The notes under the pieces: generated by a model
Seen by the model: the letters and a program-made list of their open reading frames with translations, nothing else
Databases searched by the model: none
Told to the model about the DNA's origin: nothing
In this document: in pieces, positions 50,787 to 58,982 of the stretch
Position numbering within the stretch: position 1 is the first letter of the stretch
Layout: each line of letters begins with the position of its first letter
Program-made: the position numbers and the translations under genes
Assembly (NCBI RefSeq): GCF_020511155.1
Contig: NZ_CP041216.1
Span: 3,038,001-3,102,000, forward strand
DNA from: Shewanella glacialimarina
GTDB taxonomy: Bacteria > Pseudomonadota > Gammaproteobacteria > Enterobacterales > Shewanellaceae
Direction: 5' to 3'
Length of the DNA: 64,000 nt

Positions 50787-52520
50787 ATGTCAAAATCTTA
50801 CCGTTTATCCATTGCCCACATTAATGATACCCACTCTAACTTTGAGCCAAGCCAGGTCAAGTTTACCCTGCAACATCAACAGCAAGCTTACAGCCTAAAA
50901 GTCGATACAGGCGGATATGCTCGTCTGGGATATCGCATTGAACAAGCGCGCCAGCAAGCACATGCTAAACAACAGCCGTTCTTATTTCTTCACGGTGGCG
51001 ACAGCTTCCAAGGCACACTGTATTTTCGTGAATTTCAAGGTTCAGCAAACGCCCATTTACTCAATTTACTTAAACCCGATGCTATGGTCCTTGGTAATCA
51101 TGAAATCGATGCAGGTAACAGTCCGGTAAAAGCCTTTTTAAATCGCATCGAATTTCCGTTAATGGCCGGTAATATGGACTTAAGCCAAGAAGAAACCCAA
51201 AAAGAAGGTATATTGCGTGATCACCCTCAATTATTAGATTACGACGTTGAGCAAGGCATTGCTAAAACCTTAATCAAGCCTTTTTATGATACGCAAATGG
51301 CCATTGTTGGTATTACGTTAGATCAAATGCCGCTGATTGCCAGACCTGATCCTGACACCTTGTTTGTCAACGCCATTGAAACCACTAAACGTACCGTAGA
51401 TTCATTACATCAACAAGGGATAAAACATATCCTAGTATTAAGCCACTTAGGGTTAGATCAAGACCGAGAACTTGCCAGCAAAGTCGATGGGATCAGCCTA
51501 ATTATTGGCGGTCATTCACATACCCTACAAGGTGACTTTAGCGCTGTTGGTATGTCTCACCTTCCCTACGGCGAAACCGTTAATAACACTCCTATTTTTC
51601 ACGCGGGAAAGTATGCCGAAACCATAGGTCTACTTGAGCTATGTTTGGATAAAGAAGGCAAAGTGTGTCAATTTACTGGTGATAACTACTTTATGCTAGG
51701 TAACACGGTGGAAGTGAGTCAAACATCTGATGAGGTGGTACCGGACACACTACAACACACACTCATCAATACTCTTCGCCAGCATCCGAACATGCTTAAC
51801 GCTTCACAAGATAATGCCATTGATGAGGTGATTCAATCACAGTATCGTCCTGCTTTAGTGGCATTAGAAAGTCAAATATTGGCCCATATTCCAAAAGACT
51901 TTATTCATACTCGCCTGCCCAGTAAACATTTTCCCCACGGCAGTGAAATTGCGCCTTGGGTCAGTAGAAGCATGTTTAAAGCCACCCAATTAGTTGAGCC
52001 TAAATTGGATTTCGCACTCCACAATGCCGGTGGAGTAAGGCAATCACTCAGTAAAGGGCAGCTTTCCGTAGCCGATGTATTTGGCCGTATATTACCTTTT
52101 GAATTACCCTTGGTGACCTATCAAATTAAGGGAGAATACATTATTGAGGTGCTAGAATCGACCATTAATGCCGCCACCAATAACGGTGTAATAGGCACAG
52201 GTGCAGGCAGTTTTCCATACCCATATGGGATCCGTTATAGCTATGATGGGACCCAACCTTTAGGCGCCAGAATTACCCTTATTGAAGTGTATCGAGACGA
52301 GCAATGGGTGCTATTACAGCCTAATGAGCTTTATATCGGGGTATCCAGTTCTTACACAGCGACTGGACGTGAGGGATATGGTGCACTTTTAAAAGCCCTG
52401 TGGCAGCAACCGGTAGAAAGTAAAAACCTACCTGAAGCATTTATTGACTTTGTTTGCCAGTATGGTTACAAAATAGGTCAGCAACAAATTGTTAACATTA
52501 ATTACATTAGCCATAGATAA
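50787..52520 (+). CDS. 5'-nucleotidase / bifunctional metallophosphatase
   Basis: A 577-residue two-domain enzyme. The N-terminal metallophosphatase has ligands in HINDTHSN (11-18), HGGDSFQG, LGNHEID, LSHLGLDQD and GGHSH. The C-terminal 5'-nucleotidase domain has LHNAGGVRQSLSKGQLSVADVFGRILPFELPL and STINAAT. UshA relatives hydrolyse nucleotides in the periplasm, but no signal peptide is visible here: the chain starts MSKSYRLSIAHINDTH. It therefore looks cytoplasmic unless the start is wrong; AGGAAAAAA upstream of ATG supports this start. Confidence 0.88.
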   Translation: MSKSYRLSIAHINDTHSNFEPSQVKFTLQHQQQAYSLKVDTGGYARLGYRIEQARQQAHAKQQPFLFLHGGDSFQGTLYFREFQGSANAHLLNLLKPDAMVLGNHEIDAGNSPVKAFLNRIEFPLMAGNMDLSQEETQKEGILRDHPQLLDYDVEQGIAKTLIKPFYDTQMAIVGITLDQMPLIARPDPDTLFVNAIETTKRTVDSLHQQGIKHILVLSHLGLDQDRELASKVDGISLIIGGHSHTLQGDFSAVGMSHLPYGETVNNTPIFHAGKYAETIGLLELCLDKEGKVCQFTGDNYFMLGNTVEVSQTSDEVVPDTLQHTLINTLRQHPNMLNASQDNAIDEVIQSQYRPALVALESQILAHIPKDFIHTRLPSKHFPHGSEIAPWVSRSMFKATQLVEPKLDFALHNAGGVRQSLSKGQLSVADVFGRILPFELPLVTYQIKGEYIIEVLESTINAATNNGVIGTGAGSFPYPYGIRYSYDGTQPLGARITLIEVYRDEQWVLLQPNELYIGVSSSYTATGREGYGALLKALWQQPVESKNLPEAFIDFVCQYGYKIGQQQIVNINYISHR

Positions 52521-52598
52521 TTTCTGGCTTGGATCACAGACGGTAACTGACTTGCGTGTTTTAATGACGCCAATACTAAAAACAATTAAGGAACATTA

Positions 52599-52901
52599 AT
52601 GAAAACTACATTACTTAAAGCACTCGCCACTACAATGCTTGTCTTAGGTGTCTCATCAGCCTGGGCTCAAGGTGTTGTCCATCAGGGCGAAGTTATTGAT
52701 ACTATGAATGGCGGTGGTTATACCTATGTTCAAGTTAAAGAAGCCGACAAAACTTATTGGGCTGCGGGCCCTCAAGTTGAAATTGTTAAAGGCGACAATG
52801 TTGAAATGTCTGAACAAATGTGGATGAGCGACTTTAAAAGCGCAAGCCTGGACCGTACCTTTGATGAAATTATGTTTGTCGGTCATATTATTAAAAAGTA
52901 A
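52599..52901 (+). CDS. Small periplasmic OB-fold-like protein (NrfJ-like)
   Basis: A 100-residue protein with a clear signal peptide (about 1-23, cleavage after AWA). The mature part GVVHQGEVIDTMNGGGYTYVQVKEADKTYWAAGPQVEI resembles small NrfJ-type/OB-fold periplasmic proteins found near redox and metal-handling genes. The cofactor, if any, is unknown; there is no heme motif and no cysteine. It has its own terminator-like hairpin downstream. Confidence 0.65.
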   Translation: MKTTLLKALATTMLVLGVSSAWAQGVVHQGEVIDTMNGGGYTYVQVKEADKTYWAAGPQVEIVKGDNVEMSEQMWMSDFKSASLDRTFDEIMFVGHIIKK

Positions 52902-52944
52902 CCATCGATTTACGGCTGATACTGCAAAAAATTTATACTTTAAT

Positions 52945-52994
52945 AATCGGTTAACCCTAGCTAAGTTAACTTAAACTGAGTTGACCGATTTTTT
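52945..52994 (+). terminator. Probable terminator after the NrfJ-like gene
   Basis: AATCGGTTAAC pairs with GTTGACCGATT (one G-U pair) across a 24-base loop and is followed by four more T. Confidence 0.55.
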
Positions 52995-53016
52995 ATAACC
53001 CTTCCGATAAAATACC

Positions 53017-53502
53017 ATGACCCAACTAAACATCGTTAGTTTTCTACCTAGCCACGCTGCTGATATCAGCCATATTTATCATCAGTCAGTGCAAGCCATT
53101 AACCATCCTAGGTATAATGATGCCAAAAAAAATGCTTGGTCTGCAGCGCCTCGCTCAACCAAGTATTGGCATCAGCAATATAAACTTAGCAAAGCTTGGG
53201 TAATTGAAGATGAATTCAAAAACGTATTAGGATTTATTGGTCTTGAAACAGCATACCGAAGCCGAGGATATATCGATTGTCTTTATGTGCACCCAAGCTA
53301 CCAACACCAGGGTTTAGCCACTCAGCTGCTTCAACACGCGCAGCAATGGGCGACTGCGCAACACTATAACCAACTCAGTGTTGATGCATCATATCTATCT
53401 AAACCCCTATTTGAGAAAAATGGCTTTGTGTTAGTTAAATCAAATTTACGGGTAAAGAAAAATCAAACTTTAGCGACGTTTAACTTAATCAAATCGTTGT
53501 GA
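53017..53502 (+). CDS. GNAT-family N-acetyltransferase
   Basis: A 161-residue cytoplasmic acetyltransferase with the acetyl-CoA loop YVHPSYQHQGLATQLLQHAQQWA (about 90-112, motif A Q/R-x-x-G-x-A) and the beta7 LFEKNGFVLVKSNLRVK. The substrate is unknown; the family acetylates amines on small molecules or proteins. Its 3' end overlaps the convergent DUF3820 gene by 18 bases. Confidence 0.88.
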   Translation: MTQLNIVSFLPSHAADISHIYHQSVQAINHPRYNDAKKNAWSAAPRSTKYWHQQYKLSKAWVIEDEFKNVLGFIGLETAYRSRGYIDCLYVHPSYQHQGLATQLLQHAQQWATAQHYNQLSVDASYLSKPLFEKNGFVLVKSNLRVKKNQTLATFNLIKSL

Positions 53503-53715
53503 GCTTTTATTTAAAAGTGGTTGTAGCATGCCTTCAAGCCCATTCAACTTCACCTCGTACATTAATGCTAGCTGCTGACCTAACTTGCCTTCAGGAAATC
53601 CTTTGGCGTGAAACCAGACTAAATAGGGTTCGGGTAATTCTAATAACTTTCGCCCGGCATATTTACCAAAAGGCATCGTCTGGTTAATCGCTTCCAATAG
53701 CTGCTGCTCATTCAT
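53485..53715 (-). CDS. DUF3820 protein
   Basis: A 76-residue cytoplasmic protein containing MPFGKYAGRKLLELPEPYLVWFHAKGFPEGKLGQQLALMYEVKLNGLE, the DUF3820 signature (putative quorum-sensing-regulated virulence factor family, function unresolved). Convergent with the acetyltransferase gene. Length is typical. Confidence 0.88.
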   Translation of the reverse strand: MNEQQLLEAINQTMPFGKYAGRKLLELPEPYLVWFHAKGFPEGKLGQQLALMYEVKLNGLEGMLQPLLNKSSQRFD

Positions 53716-54060
53716 ATGTCTGCTTTGCCTCGATATAAAACAATTATTTATATTATTTTGAAATAATAAAACAAAAATTAGTTACATTTGATTATATTAA
53801 AACAATCATTCTATTCAAGCACCTTAATTTATTAAAATCGTTTTTTAAAATATCCGCTTCAAGCGGCTCATTTCATTAACCTTTTGGCAACATTGACACT
53901 GCCTATCCATCAGGGTCAATTTTTTGTCTAACAACAGAATAGCGTCAACAAAAAATCATCTAGACAGTTTATAAAAAGTGTCAAAAATCAGCTAATTGAC
54001 GGGCTATACCACACAAGATTAAAGTAAGGATATATCACTCAATGATGAGGGGCAGGTAAA
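53716..54060. promoter_or_regulatory. AT-rich parA upstream region with inverted repeats
   Basis: No gene is visible. ATTTTTTGT at 53919-53927 and ACAAAAAAT at 53948-53956 form a 9-bp inverted repeat, and GTCAA occurs several times nearby (53915, 53944, 53980 regions). This could be an autoregulatory operator or a partition-site-like sequence for the ParA pair. A GGGGCAGG ribosome region precedes ATG 54061. Confidence 0.45.
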
Positions 54061-54807
54061 ATGATTATTCTAGTTGGTGGCGAAAAAGGCGGTAGTGGTA
54101 AAAGCTGTCTAGCCCAAAATATCGCTGTATTTCTTACCAAAGAAACAAAAGCCAGTGTCATTATGGTCGATTGCGACCCACAGCGAACAACATCAGATTG
54201 GATCCAAGCGCGTAACAATAATCCACAACTACCGCCGATTAACTGTGTGCAACTTTATGGAAAAATCCGTAATGATTTATTAAGTCTAGAGCAGCATTAT
54301 GACTATGTTCTGGTTGATTGCGGCGGTCAAGACAACCTTGCCCTTAGAGCAACAATGTCAGTGGCATCACATGTACTGATGCCACTTAGGCCAAAACGAC
54401 GTGATCTTAAAACCGTCAGCCACATGGATGATATTGTGTCTACTTGTATGATGATAAATCCTAAAATGCGCGCCGCCTTTGTGATCACTCAATGCCCTAA
54501 TTTACCTAATCAAGCTGGGCGAATTTTAGAAGCAAAAGATGTCTGTCGTACCTATGATATTGACGTATTAGAGGCAATTAATTACTGCCGTAACATTTAT
54601 GATGACAGCGAAGAATCGGGTTTATCGGTTATTGAAATAGAACCTAATGGTAAAGCGGCTGAAGAAATGCGCGCAATAGCATGTGAGTTACTGCAAGCTG
54701 AAAATGCTAAGCAAATAATGGAACAGCGGTTATCACCACGAAATGTCACTTCACTGAGGGGGAATTATGGCACTGGCCGATCTCAAGAAAAACGCCTCGT
54801 CATGTAA
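54061..54807 (+). CDS. Orphan ParA/MinD-family ATPase
   Basis: A 248-residue ATPase with the deviant Walker A motif GGEKGGSGKS (6-15, signature Lys9), Walker A' VDCDPQRTTSDW near 42 and Walker B VLVDCGG near 85. There is no N-terminal DNA-binding domain, so it resembles small plasmid type Ib or organelle-positioning ParA proteins rather than P1 ParA. A Gln-Asp follows the Walker B glycines (CGGQDN). It should dimerise with ATP on the nucleoid and position a cargo. Partner: the gene starting 41 bases before its stop. Confidence 0.88.
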   Translation: MIILVGGEKGGSGKSCLAQNIAVFLTKETKASVIMVDCDPQRTTSDWIQARNNNPQLPPINCVQLYGKIRNDLLSLEQHYDYVLVDCGGQDNLALRATMSVASHVLMPLRPKRRDLKTVSHMDDIVSTCMMINPKMRAAFVITQCPNLPNQAGRILEAKDVCRTYDIDVLEAINYCRNIYDDSEESGLSVIEIEPNGKAAEEMRAIACELLQAENAKQIMEQRLSPRNVTSLRGNYGTGRSQEKRLVM

Positions 54808-55192
54808 ATCGAGTTTTAAGAGGCAGATGTCTGTTGAAGAGTTTATCGACACTGCCAGCTTATATGCACTAGGGCAAACCCATGAGTTTGCTCGGCCCAG
54901 CAACGTTGTCGACTTTTTACAATGTCGTGATAACAAACGCGCAATAGCGTCTATTAATGTAAAAGCGGAATCAGTAACCCAGGTCAGTAAACAGCCTTTT
55001 AGACGTGCCACATTTACCTTAAGTGAACAGGCAATTAATCAATTGGCGCAGTTTAGCCAGGCGAGTCAATTAGCTAAATCAAAATTAATCAGGCATTTGA
55101 TCGCAGAACACAACCTGTTATCTGATGAAGATAAACAACAGCTTTATCAAAAGTTTGAATTAGAAACTCAACTTAAATCTATTCCTACATAG
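54767..55192 (+). CDS. ParA-associated small protein (ParB-like partner, helix-rich)
   Basis: A 141-residue cytoplasmic protein whose start ATG 54767 lies inside the parA frame, with a strong GAGGGGG ribosome site, so it is translated independently. The N-terminal half is basic (LKKNASSCKSSFKRQMS). The C-terminal half, RRATFTLSEQAINQLAQFSQASQLAKSKLIRHLIAEH (about 91-127), resembles a ribbon-helix-helix or CopG-like DNA-binding segment. By position it should be the cargo adaptor or DNA-binding partner of the ParA ATPase. No homologue is recognised with certainty. Confidence 0.72.
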   Translation: MALADLKKNASSCKSSFKRQMSVEEFIDTASLYALGQTHEFARPSNVVDFLQCRDNKRAIASINVKAESVTQVSKQPFRRATFTLSEQAINQLAQFSQASQLAKSKLIRHLIAEHNLLSDEDKQQLYQKFELETQLKSIPT

Positions 55193-55325
55193 TCATAAAA
55201 GTAGTATTGCTCTATCCCCAACCTTTTTACTGGCAGCATTAATTGTATGCCAGTTTTTTTTATCTGCTTGAAAATTGATTAACATTACCCCATCTCTTGT
55301 TTATCACCTAAATTAGAGCGTGCTC

Positions 55326-56150
55326 ATGATTGCCATTATAATTGTCTCCATTATTGCTACTGTAGCAATAGGTTGGATAACCAGCGCCTCATTTAGACGA
55401 GAACGTCATCGCCAAAATGTTTGCCAGCAAGCTTTCCCTAAATCCTGGCGTATTATATTACGTCATCGATTTCCGTATTTTAAAAGCATGCCAACTGATT
55501 TACAGCTACAGCTTAAGAAACATATTCAAATTTTTATAGATGAAAAACAATTTATTGGCTGTGACGGACTGATGATTACCGATGAGATGAAAGTCACGGT
55601 TGCTGCGCAAGCTTGTTTACTGCTGCTTAATCGTAAAACGGACTACTACCCTAACCTCAAGCAGATTTTAATTTACCCACACGCATTTATCGTAGAACAA
55701 CAAAAAGTCGATTTTGCTGGTGTTACTTCACAGCATAGAAGTGTTCTATTAGGTGAATCATGGGGAAATGGTAAAGTTATTCTGTCATGGCAAAACACGT
55801 TAAATGGCGCAGCAGACCCTTTTGACGGTGAAAATGTGGTTATCCATGAATTTGCTCATCAACTCGATCAAGAAAATGGTCCTGCAAATGGCGCGCCTGC
55901 ATTAAGACAAATTAAAGATTATGCCCATTGGTCATCCACGCTAGGTAAAGAATTTAATCAGTTACAGTATTGCGCGTCACAGCAAATACCGTCATTATTC
56001 AATTACTATGGTGCGACTAATCCAGCAGAGTTTTTTGCGGTGATAAGCGAAACCTTTTTTGAAAAACCAAAACAGTTCTTTCAACAACATCCTAAACTGT
56101 ATAACGAGTTAAGTCAGTTTTATCAATTAGACCCAATACATTGGCACTAA
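55326..56150 (+). CDS. mtfA: MtfA-type zinc peptidase (M90 family)
   Basis: A protein of about 274 residues with an N-terminal membrane helix (about 1-20) and a cytoplasmic-type MtfA domain. Zinc-binding HEFAHQLDQENG carries the HExxH catalytic motif, and NPAEFFAVISETFFEKP supplies the third ligand region. E. coli MtfA cleaves peptides and is modulated by the repressor Mlc. E. coli MtfA lacks the membrane helix seen here, so this version is anchored. ATG 55326 is preferred over GTG 55320. Confidence 0.88.
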   Translation: MIAIIIVSIIATVAIGWITSASFRRERHRQNVCQQAFPKSWRIILRHRFPYFKSMPTDLQLQLKKHIQIFIDEKQFIGCDGLMITDEMKVTVAAQACLLLLNRKTDYYPNLKQILIYPHAFIVEQQKVDFAGVTSQHRSVLLGESWGNGKVILSWQNTLNGAADPFDGENVVIHEFAHQLDQENGPANGAPALRQIKDYAHWSSTLGKEFNQLQYCASQQIPSLFNYYGATNPAEFFAVISETFFEKPKQFFQQHPKLYNELSQFYQLDPIHWH

Positions 56151-56272
56151 AAGTATCATTTACTCAAGACTAATATATCGCCATATACTTATCAAAAATA
56201 CTGAACATCTGTTTTTTACAAACAATAACAATGATAAATACACAACATTAGTTTTATTTAGCAGGGATAACC

Positions 56273-56905
56273 ATGCAATCAATTATTCATAAACTTGGCT
56301 TTATCGCAGTATTACTCACAACGGTTAGTGCATTTGATATTAATGCTAATTCGCTACAACATCTCGATAGTGAAACCACTGCTGAACAAGCAAGTAAAGC
56401 TGTGGTAAATGAAGATAACCAACAAACACTTGCAAGTCAGCTAAGCAGTGACGAAACACCAGCTGTTATCACAAACCTAAACCAAGTTGACCAAGCATTA
56501 GATAGCCAGGGGTTAACAGAAGAAGATAGTCACAATGTTAATGGCTTACTCAACCAGCTACATGAAAGTGCCATGTCTGCTGACTGGGAAAGTTATTTTA
56601 GCTTATATCACCCAGATGCGATTTTTATTGGCACTGACGCCAATGAGCGTTGGAATATGGAGCAATTTAAACAATATGCAACACCCACTAATGGCTGGCG
56701 CTATGATCTTCAAGCTCGTCATTTACTTCAAATTGGCGATGTTATTGTATTTGATGAACAGCTTTATAGCCCTTCGTACGGCATTAGCCGTGGTACTGGT
56801 GCGCTAATTAATACTGAACAAGGCTGGAAGATAGCGCAATATCATTTAAGTTTTCCAATTCCAAATGATAAAGCCAAACGTATCACATCGTTAATTAAAC
56901 AATAA
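56273..56905 (+). CDS. Exported SnoaL/DUF4440-like (NTF2-fold) protein
   Basis: A 210-residue protein with a signal peptide (about 1-25, SAFDINA), a Gln/Ser-rich linker, and a C-terminal NTF2-like domain (about 85-205; LHESAMSADWESYFSLYHPDAIFIGTDANERWNMEQFKQYA, GWKIAQYHLSF). The domain usually binds a small hydrophobic ligand or serves as a scaffold. No enzymatic residues can be named. It has its own terminator. Confidence 0.78.
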   Translation: MQSIIHKLGFIAVLLTTVSAFDINANSLQHLDSETTAEQASKAVVNEDNQQTLASQLSSDETPAVITNLNQVDQALDSQGLTEEDSHNVNGLLNQLHESAMSADWESYFSLYHPDAIFIGTDANERWNMEQFKQYATPTNGWRYDLQARHLLQIGDVIVFDEQLYSPSYGISRGTGALINTEQGWKIAQYHLSFPIPNDKAKRITSLIKQ

Positions 56906-56947
56906 TACGGCTATTACTAATCGAAAAAAACTCAAACTAGTTATATT

Positions 56948-56985
56948 AAAAAGCCCTTAGTGACTTATCATTAAGGGCTTTTTTT
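56948..56985. terminator. Terminator after the SnoaL-like gene
   Basis: A 12-bp stem AAAAAGCCCTTA with TAAGGGCTTTTT and a 12-base loop between two convergent genes. Confidence 0.85.
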
Positions 56986-57007
56986 AAGTCGATAAATAAT
57001 GTAAAGC

Positions 57008-58468
57008 TTATTTCATTGCCACGCTAAAGCACACATTAGCAAGTTGTGAAAAATGGGTAAAAGCATCAAAATCAATTGATTCAAATCGTCTAAATGAAGC
57101 ATGCCTATCAGCATAAAAAACACCTAGCACCTTAGTGCCAACCATTAGCGGTGCAATTAAAAAGCCTTCTCGCGACAAGTCTTCAGTCAGATCACTAGCC
57201 AAACTTTGTGGCTCAGACCCACTGACTTGAGATACCCAATAGGGTTTCTTTTGTTCAATACACTGGGCAAAAATAGATTTGTGATCCGTTAACTCAATGA
57301 CAAAATTAGTTTTCATGGTTTGCGCATCATCACCCATGGCGACTCTTGGCAGCAGCGTTTTTCGATTAGGTGACAATAACAACACCCCGCAACGGTCTAC
57401 CCCTACACCGGTAAATATCCCTTCTAACGCAGTTTGCATTACCTGATTAAAGTCGGTTTTAGTAATAGCAAAACCGGTTAACTCACGTAGCTTAGTCAAC
57501 TGAATCGATAAATTAGCCTCACGCAGTATGCTTTCAGGTTGAGGTGCATCAAGTGATTCAAACACTTTTTCAGTATCGGGAATAAATTCAACTAATATTT
57601 TAGCGCCATAATCGACCGCTAATTTATGGGTGGCTTGATTACAGCGCACTAAGCGTAAGTTAAACTCTTCAATGCTAATATCAAGCATATCAGCCGCTTG
57701 CTTTAAACGTTTTTGAAAGCCTTGCGGATCAAGCTGAGGTTGTGCAAGTGATTCAGCCAGTTTATCGGCAATAAAAATACACCGAATTTCAGGCGTACGT
57801 TCATCGGGGTTATTCAATGCTTTAAGTAACATCCCACCTAAGCCCCAGTTTCTGGCAATGCCTTGGGTTAATTGATTAAATGATGTCCCAAGCTCACCTC
57901 GGATAATACTCAACTGATCTACACTATCAGGATTGGATAGCAATTTGGCATCCAATTCATCCACCAATGTGCCACCCGTACTCCAAAAAGCACTTTCACC
58001 AATGCGATAGAGTAATGTAGCAATAAACACTTCTTCTCTTAAGGCTTCATCACGATCACTCACCATCATACGGGCAATCATTGCCCCATGAAACGATTGG
58101 GCCATAAGCTTTAATAAGCGTTTAAATACACTGTCTGAAAGGTTATGACTTTCAAGTAAACTGGATAATAATCTAGCAGTTAGGCAGATATTTCTAATGG
58201 TATCAAACCCTAGTACCACAGCCGCTCGGCTAACGGTAGACACTTGATTAATACCTTTGTTGTAAGTTGCGCTATTAGCAACCCGTAAAATGCGTGAAGT
58301 TAATGCATTATCATGGATCACACTGCGACCGAGTAACGATAAAGAGGAGACGTCATCCTTGGCAAGCTGCTCTAAATCTCTAACGGTTGAACATAGGGCT
58401 GGCATTTCTTGATCACTAATGCGCTTGGTCCAATATTCAACACCTTTATGAGATTGATTGGCTGTCAT
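57008..58468 (-). CDS. HDOD-GAF signalling protein
   Basis: A 486-residue cytoplasmic regulator. The N-terminal HDOD domain (about 18-215, MPALCSTVRDLEQLAKDDVSSLSLLGRSVIHDNALTSRILRVANSA, VSTVSRAAVVLGFDTIRN) is a catalytically inactive HD relative. The C-terminal GAF domain (about 325-485, GVDRCGVLLLSPNRKTLLPR, FLIAPLMVGTKVLGVFYADR) could bind a nucleotide or heme. Such proteins control motility, biofilm or stress responses by protein contacts. Monocistronic as far as visible. Confidence 0.86.
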   Translation of the reverse strand: MTANQSHKGVEYWTKRISDQEMPALCSTVRDLEQLAKDDVSSLSLLGRSVIHDNALTSRILRVANSATYNKGINQVSTVSRAAVVLGFDTIRNICLTARLLSSLLESHNLSDSVFKRLLKLMAQSFHGAMIARMMVSDRDEALREEVFIATLLYRIGESAFWSTGGTLVDELDAKLLSNPDSVDQLSIIRGELGTSFNQLTQGIARNWGLGGMLLKALNNPDERTPEIRCIFIADKLAESLAQPQLDPQGFQKRLKQAADMLDISIEEFNLRLVRCNQATHKLAVDYGAKILVEFIPDTEKVFESLDAPQPESILREANLSIQLTKLRELTGFAITKTDFNQVMQTALEGIFTGVGVDRCGVLLLSPNRKTLLPRVAMGDDAQTMKTNFVIELTDHKSIFAQCIEQKKPYWVSQVSGSEPQSLASDLTEDLSREGFLIAPLMVGTKVLGVFYADRHASFRRFESIDFDAFTHFSQLANVCFSVAMK

Positions 58469-58579
58469 AGTTGTCTTTTTTGATTAAATAATTGTGGATA
58501 TATTGTGACAAGTATACTCAAGATAACCCAGTGATGGAGATCTTATTAATACCCAAGTTGATATTATGTGATTTAGCAT

Positions 58580-58606
58580 AAAAAAGCGGCCCATAAAGGG
58601 CCGTAA
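58580..58606 (-). terminator. Second terminator downstream of the aceB-aceA remnant
   Basis: On the minus strand CGGCCC-TTTAT-GGGCCG-C is followed by six T, about 180 bases past the aceA remnant stop. Confidence 0.75.
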
Positions 58607-58702
58607 CACAAACGAATTGGTTAAAAACTTACGGGTAGGAAGTGCACCAACAATAAGAATCAACGACAAAGCTTATGGGCTTATGATCCAAAAGGTCGAT
58701 AA

Positions 58703-58738
58703 AAGTCCCGTGCGGCCTGTAGGAGAACCGCACGGGGT
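58703..58738 (-). terminator. Terminator directly after the aceA remnant
   Basis: On the minus strand CCCGTGCGG pairs with CCGCACGGG around a 12-base loop, followed by ACTTTTA. A smaller stem AGTCGC/GCGACT precedes it near 58744-58758. This is the expected end of an aceBA transcript. Confidence 0.7.
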
Positions 58739-58785
58739 TACAATAGTCGCAAAGCGACTAAACTGTAAAACGGTACATTTAAAAC

Positions 58786-58965
58786 TTAAAACTGCTCTTT
58801 TTCAGTTGAACCAGTTAGTGCTGTTACTGAAGACTTACCACCTTGAATACAGGTTATGGCTTGGTCGAAATAACCTGAACCCACTTATTGCTGGTGAAAC
58901 ACGAACGTATGACCTTTTCTCTGCGGCTGCGAGATTAGTTATCACGGCAGCAGGTGAGATTCTAT
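58786..58965 (-). pseudogene. aceA: Remnant of isocitrate lyase (C-terminal end of aceA)
   Basis: Downstream of aceB, the minus strand encodes the characteristic end of isocitrate lyase: [17 protein letters not shown] then [15 protein letters not shown] and TAA at 58786-58788. Just upstream in the same frame are KGHTFVFHQQ and a stop codon where the family has Glu (HQQEVG), consistent with a GAA to TAA change. Further upstream AAAEK appears in another frame, one extra A away. The N-terminal 85-90% including the catalytic KKCGH region is absent, since aceB ends only about 20 bases further. So aceA has been deleted internally and is decaying. The glyoxylate shunt would need another lyase elsewhere. 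Confidence 0.88.
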
Positions 58966-58982
58966 AATTAAATACTGTTATA

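Noticed and set aside
53017..53715. Toxin-antitoxin pair from the GNAT and DUF3820 genes
   Set aside because: They are convergent rather than an operon, and the GNAT protein lacks a neighbouring RHH antitoxin of the usual type.
58617..58967. 116-codon frame on the plus strand between the HDOD gene and aceB
   Set aside because: It begins with a TTG lacking a ribosome site, runs through a terminator hairpin and is antisense to the recognisable aceA remnant.
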